Assembly: GCA_015485375.1 (NCBI GenBank)
Contig: WFTU01000290.1
Location: 1 to 13,380 of the forward strand
Direction: 5' to 3'
Source of the DNA: Paracoccaceae bacterium
GTDB taxonomy: Bacteria > Pseudomonadota > Alphaproteobacteria > Rhodobacterales > Rhodobacteraceae
DNA: 13,380 nt
Part shown: positions 12,097 through 13,380 of the stretch, piece by piece
Layout: every line of letters starts with the position of its first letter
Position numbering within the stretch: position 1 is the first letter of the stretch
Position numbers and translations under genes: made by a program
Notes under the pieces: generated by a model
What the model was told of the DNA's origin: nothing
Database searches by the model: none
What the model saw: only the letters and a program-made list of their open reading frames with translations

Positions 12097-13359
12097 TTAC
12101 CACCACCTAGCAGGTTTCGCCGTAAATTTGGAGGCCTGTTCGATCACATAAGCGGTATTAAGCATGTCGCCCTCTTTCCACGGCTGCCCGATCAGTTGCA
12201 GACCCAGCGGCAGCCCCTGATGATCGACACCCGCAGGCACCGATACACCGGGCAATCCGGCGAGGTTCACGGTCACGGTAAACACGTCGTTCAGATACAT
12301 CTTGATCGGATCGGCATCCGCCATCTCGCCCAGCCCGAAAGCGGCGCTCGGTGTCGCGGGGGTCAGGATCTCGTCGATGCCTTCGGCGAAGACCCGTTCA
12401 AAATCCTGTTTGATCAGCGTGCGGACCTTTTGCGCGCGGATGTAATAGGCGTCATAGAAACCTGCGGACAGCACATAGGCCCCGATCATCACGCGGCGCT
12501 GCACCTCGTCGCCGAAGCCCTCGGCGCGGGTGCGTTCATACATTTCGGTAATGCCTTCGCCGGCCTTGATCTTGGCGCGGTGGCCGTATTTCACGCCGTC
12601 ATAGCGGCTGAGGTTGCTCGAGGCTTCGGCCGGTGCGATCACATAATAGGCGGGCAGGGCGTATTTTGTATGCGGCAGCGAGATATCGACGATCTCGGCG
12701 CCTGCGTCGCGCAACATCTGCGCGCCTTCCTGCCAGAGGGTCTCGATCTCGTCGGGCATTCCGTCAAGGCGGTATTCCTTCGGTATGCCGATCTTCTTGC
12801 CGCGGATGTCGCCGGTCAGGGCGGCCTCGAAATCCGGCACGGGCAGATTGGCCGAGGTCGAATCCTTGGGATCATGCCCCGCCATCGCCTCCAGCATGAT
12901 CGCGGAGTCGCGCACGGTTTTCACCATCGGCCCCGCCTGATCGAGCGAGGAGGCAAAGGCCACAACCCCCCAGCGCGAGCAGCGCCCGTAGGTCGGTTTC
13001 ACCCCGACAATGCCGGTAAAGGCCGCAGGCTGGCGGATGGAGCCGCCGGTATCGGTGCCGGTCGCGCCAAGGCAAAGATCGGCGGACACAGCCGCCGCGG
13101 ACCCGCCGGAGGAGCCGCCCGGCGTCAGATCGGCATCGTCATTGCCACGGCGCCACGGCGAGACCACCGGACCGTAGTAGGAGGTCTCGTTCGACGATCC
13201 CATGGCGAATTCGTCCATGTTGAGCTTGCCGAGCATCACGGAGCCCGCATCGAACAACTGCTGCGTGATGGTGCTTTCGTATTCCGGCTTGAACCCGTCG
13301 AGGATATGGCTTGCCGCCTGTGTCTGCACGCCCTTGGTGCAGAACAGGTCCTTGATGCC
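12097..13359 (-). CDS. gatA: glutamyl-tRNA(Gln)/aspartyl-tRNA(Asn) amidotransferase subunit A, 5' end missing
   Basis: About 420 of the roughly 490 residues of GatA are present; the N terminus is cut where adapter begins. GatA is the amidase subunit of GatCAB, which makes Gln-tRNA(Gln) (and Asn-tRNA(Asn)) by amidating the misacylated tRNA with ammonia from glutamine. The Ser-cisSer-Lys triad is complete: Lys in GIKD (codon 13353-13351), cis-Ser in PGGSSGGSAAA (13113-13111), and the nucleophile Ser in TDTGGSIRQPAAF (13041-13039). KLNMDEFAMGSSNETS and GVKPTYGRCSRWG are also typical. The frame can be read through the adjacent GTG (13329), but that GTG is an internal Val, not the start. It ends ARWW. 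gatC would be expected just upstream, outside the window. Confidence 0.97.
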   Translation of the reverse strand, partial: GIKDLFCTKGVQTQAASHILDGFKPEYESTITQQLFDAGSVMLGKLNMDEFAMGSSNETSYYGPVVSPWRRGNDDADLTPGGSSGGSAAAVSADLCLGATGTDTGGSIRQPAAFTGIVGVKPTYGRCSRWGVVAFASSLDQAGPMVKTVRDSAIMLEAMAGHDPKDSTSANLPVPDFEAALTGDIRGKKIGIPKEYRLDGMPDEIETLWQEGAQMLRDAGAEIVDISLPHTKYALPAYYVIAPAEASSNLSRYDGVKYGHRAKIKAGEGITEMYERTRAEGFGDEVQRRVMIGAYVLSAGFYDAYYIRAQKVRTLIKQDFERVFAEGIDEILTPATPSAAFGLGEMADADPIKMYLNDVFTVTVNLAGLPGVSVPAGVDHQGLPLGLQLIGQPWKEGDMLNTAYVIEQASKFTAKPARWW

Positions 13360-13380
13360 TGTCTCTTATACACATCTCCG
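13360..13380. other. Nextera transposase adapter (sequencing artefact)
   Basis: The 19-bp mosaic end CTGTCTCTTATACACATCT occupies 13359-13377 (the first C could equally be genomic) and is followed by CCG, the start of the Nextera read-2 adapter. The minus-strand translation begins MCIRDR, the well-known signature of this contamination in protein databases. These bases are not part of the organism. Confidence 0.97.

Noticed and set aside
13139..13375. 78-codon frame starting MCIRDR on the minus strand
   Set aside because: It begins in the Nextera adapter and runs out of frame through gatA.

Overview
The window looks like the end of a draft contig from an alphaproteobacterium, most likely a Rhodobacterales (Roseobacter-type) genome. 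The reasons are high GC and strong GC3 in the genes, a DUF2927 lipoprotein, an omega-transaminase resembling those of roseobacters, an XpaC/TelA pair, and an excalibur lipoprotein placed behind gatA. The genus is inferred only. The last 21-22 bases (about 13359-13380) are Illumina Nextera adapter, so the right edge is a sequencing artefact and gatA is cut there.

Left part (1-4483). On the minus strand a class III aminotransferase is followed after 31 bp by a DUF952 gene cut by the left edge. Divergent from it is a Na/Pi-cotransporter-type gene with a PhoU-like tail. After it comes a 393-bp gene-free stretch of clearly lower GC (about 47% over 3241-3480 by hand count), unusually rich in inverted and direct repeats: a possible three-way-junction RNA, further hairpins with one terminator-like element, and repeated TTTGAC half-sites. 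It leads into a Crp/Fnr-family regulator, which ends in a convergent intergenic region with two more dyads.

Middle part (4484-10011). A compact minus-strand operon, read right to left: a 30-aa one-helix membrane peptide (TTG start), XpaC-family membrane protein, TelA-family protein, DUF2927 lipoprotein, SPFH protein with a C-terminal GYF_2 domain, and a double zinc-ribbon protein with one C-terminal membrane helix. Gaps are 2 to 56 bp, and a perfect 11-bp hairpin separates telA from the lipoprotein gene. A TerC-family membrane protein lies directly upstream on the same strand. This is the window's most interesting unit: parts known from tellurite/toxic-anion resistance and PspA-like envelope-stress loci of other bacteria (Bacillus xpaC-yaaN and ydjGI) combined with a lipoprotein and a micro-peptide. 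A membrane-stress function is inferred from the families; nothing in the sequence proves it.

Right part (10828-13380). A cold-shock protein gene runs rightward with its own intrinsic terminator. Opposite it, on the minus strand, gatA (5' end missing) is followed after 22 bp by an excalibur-domain lipoprotein gene that ends at a C(UUCG)G-capped hairpin.
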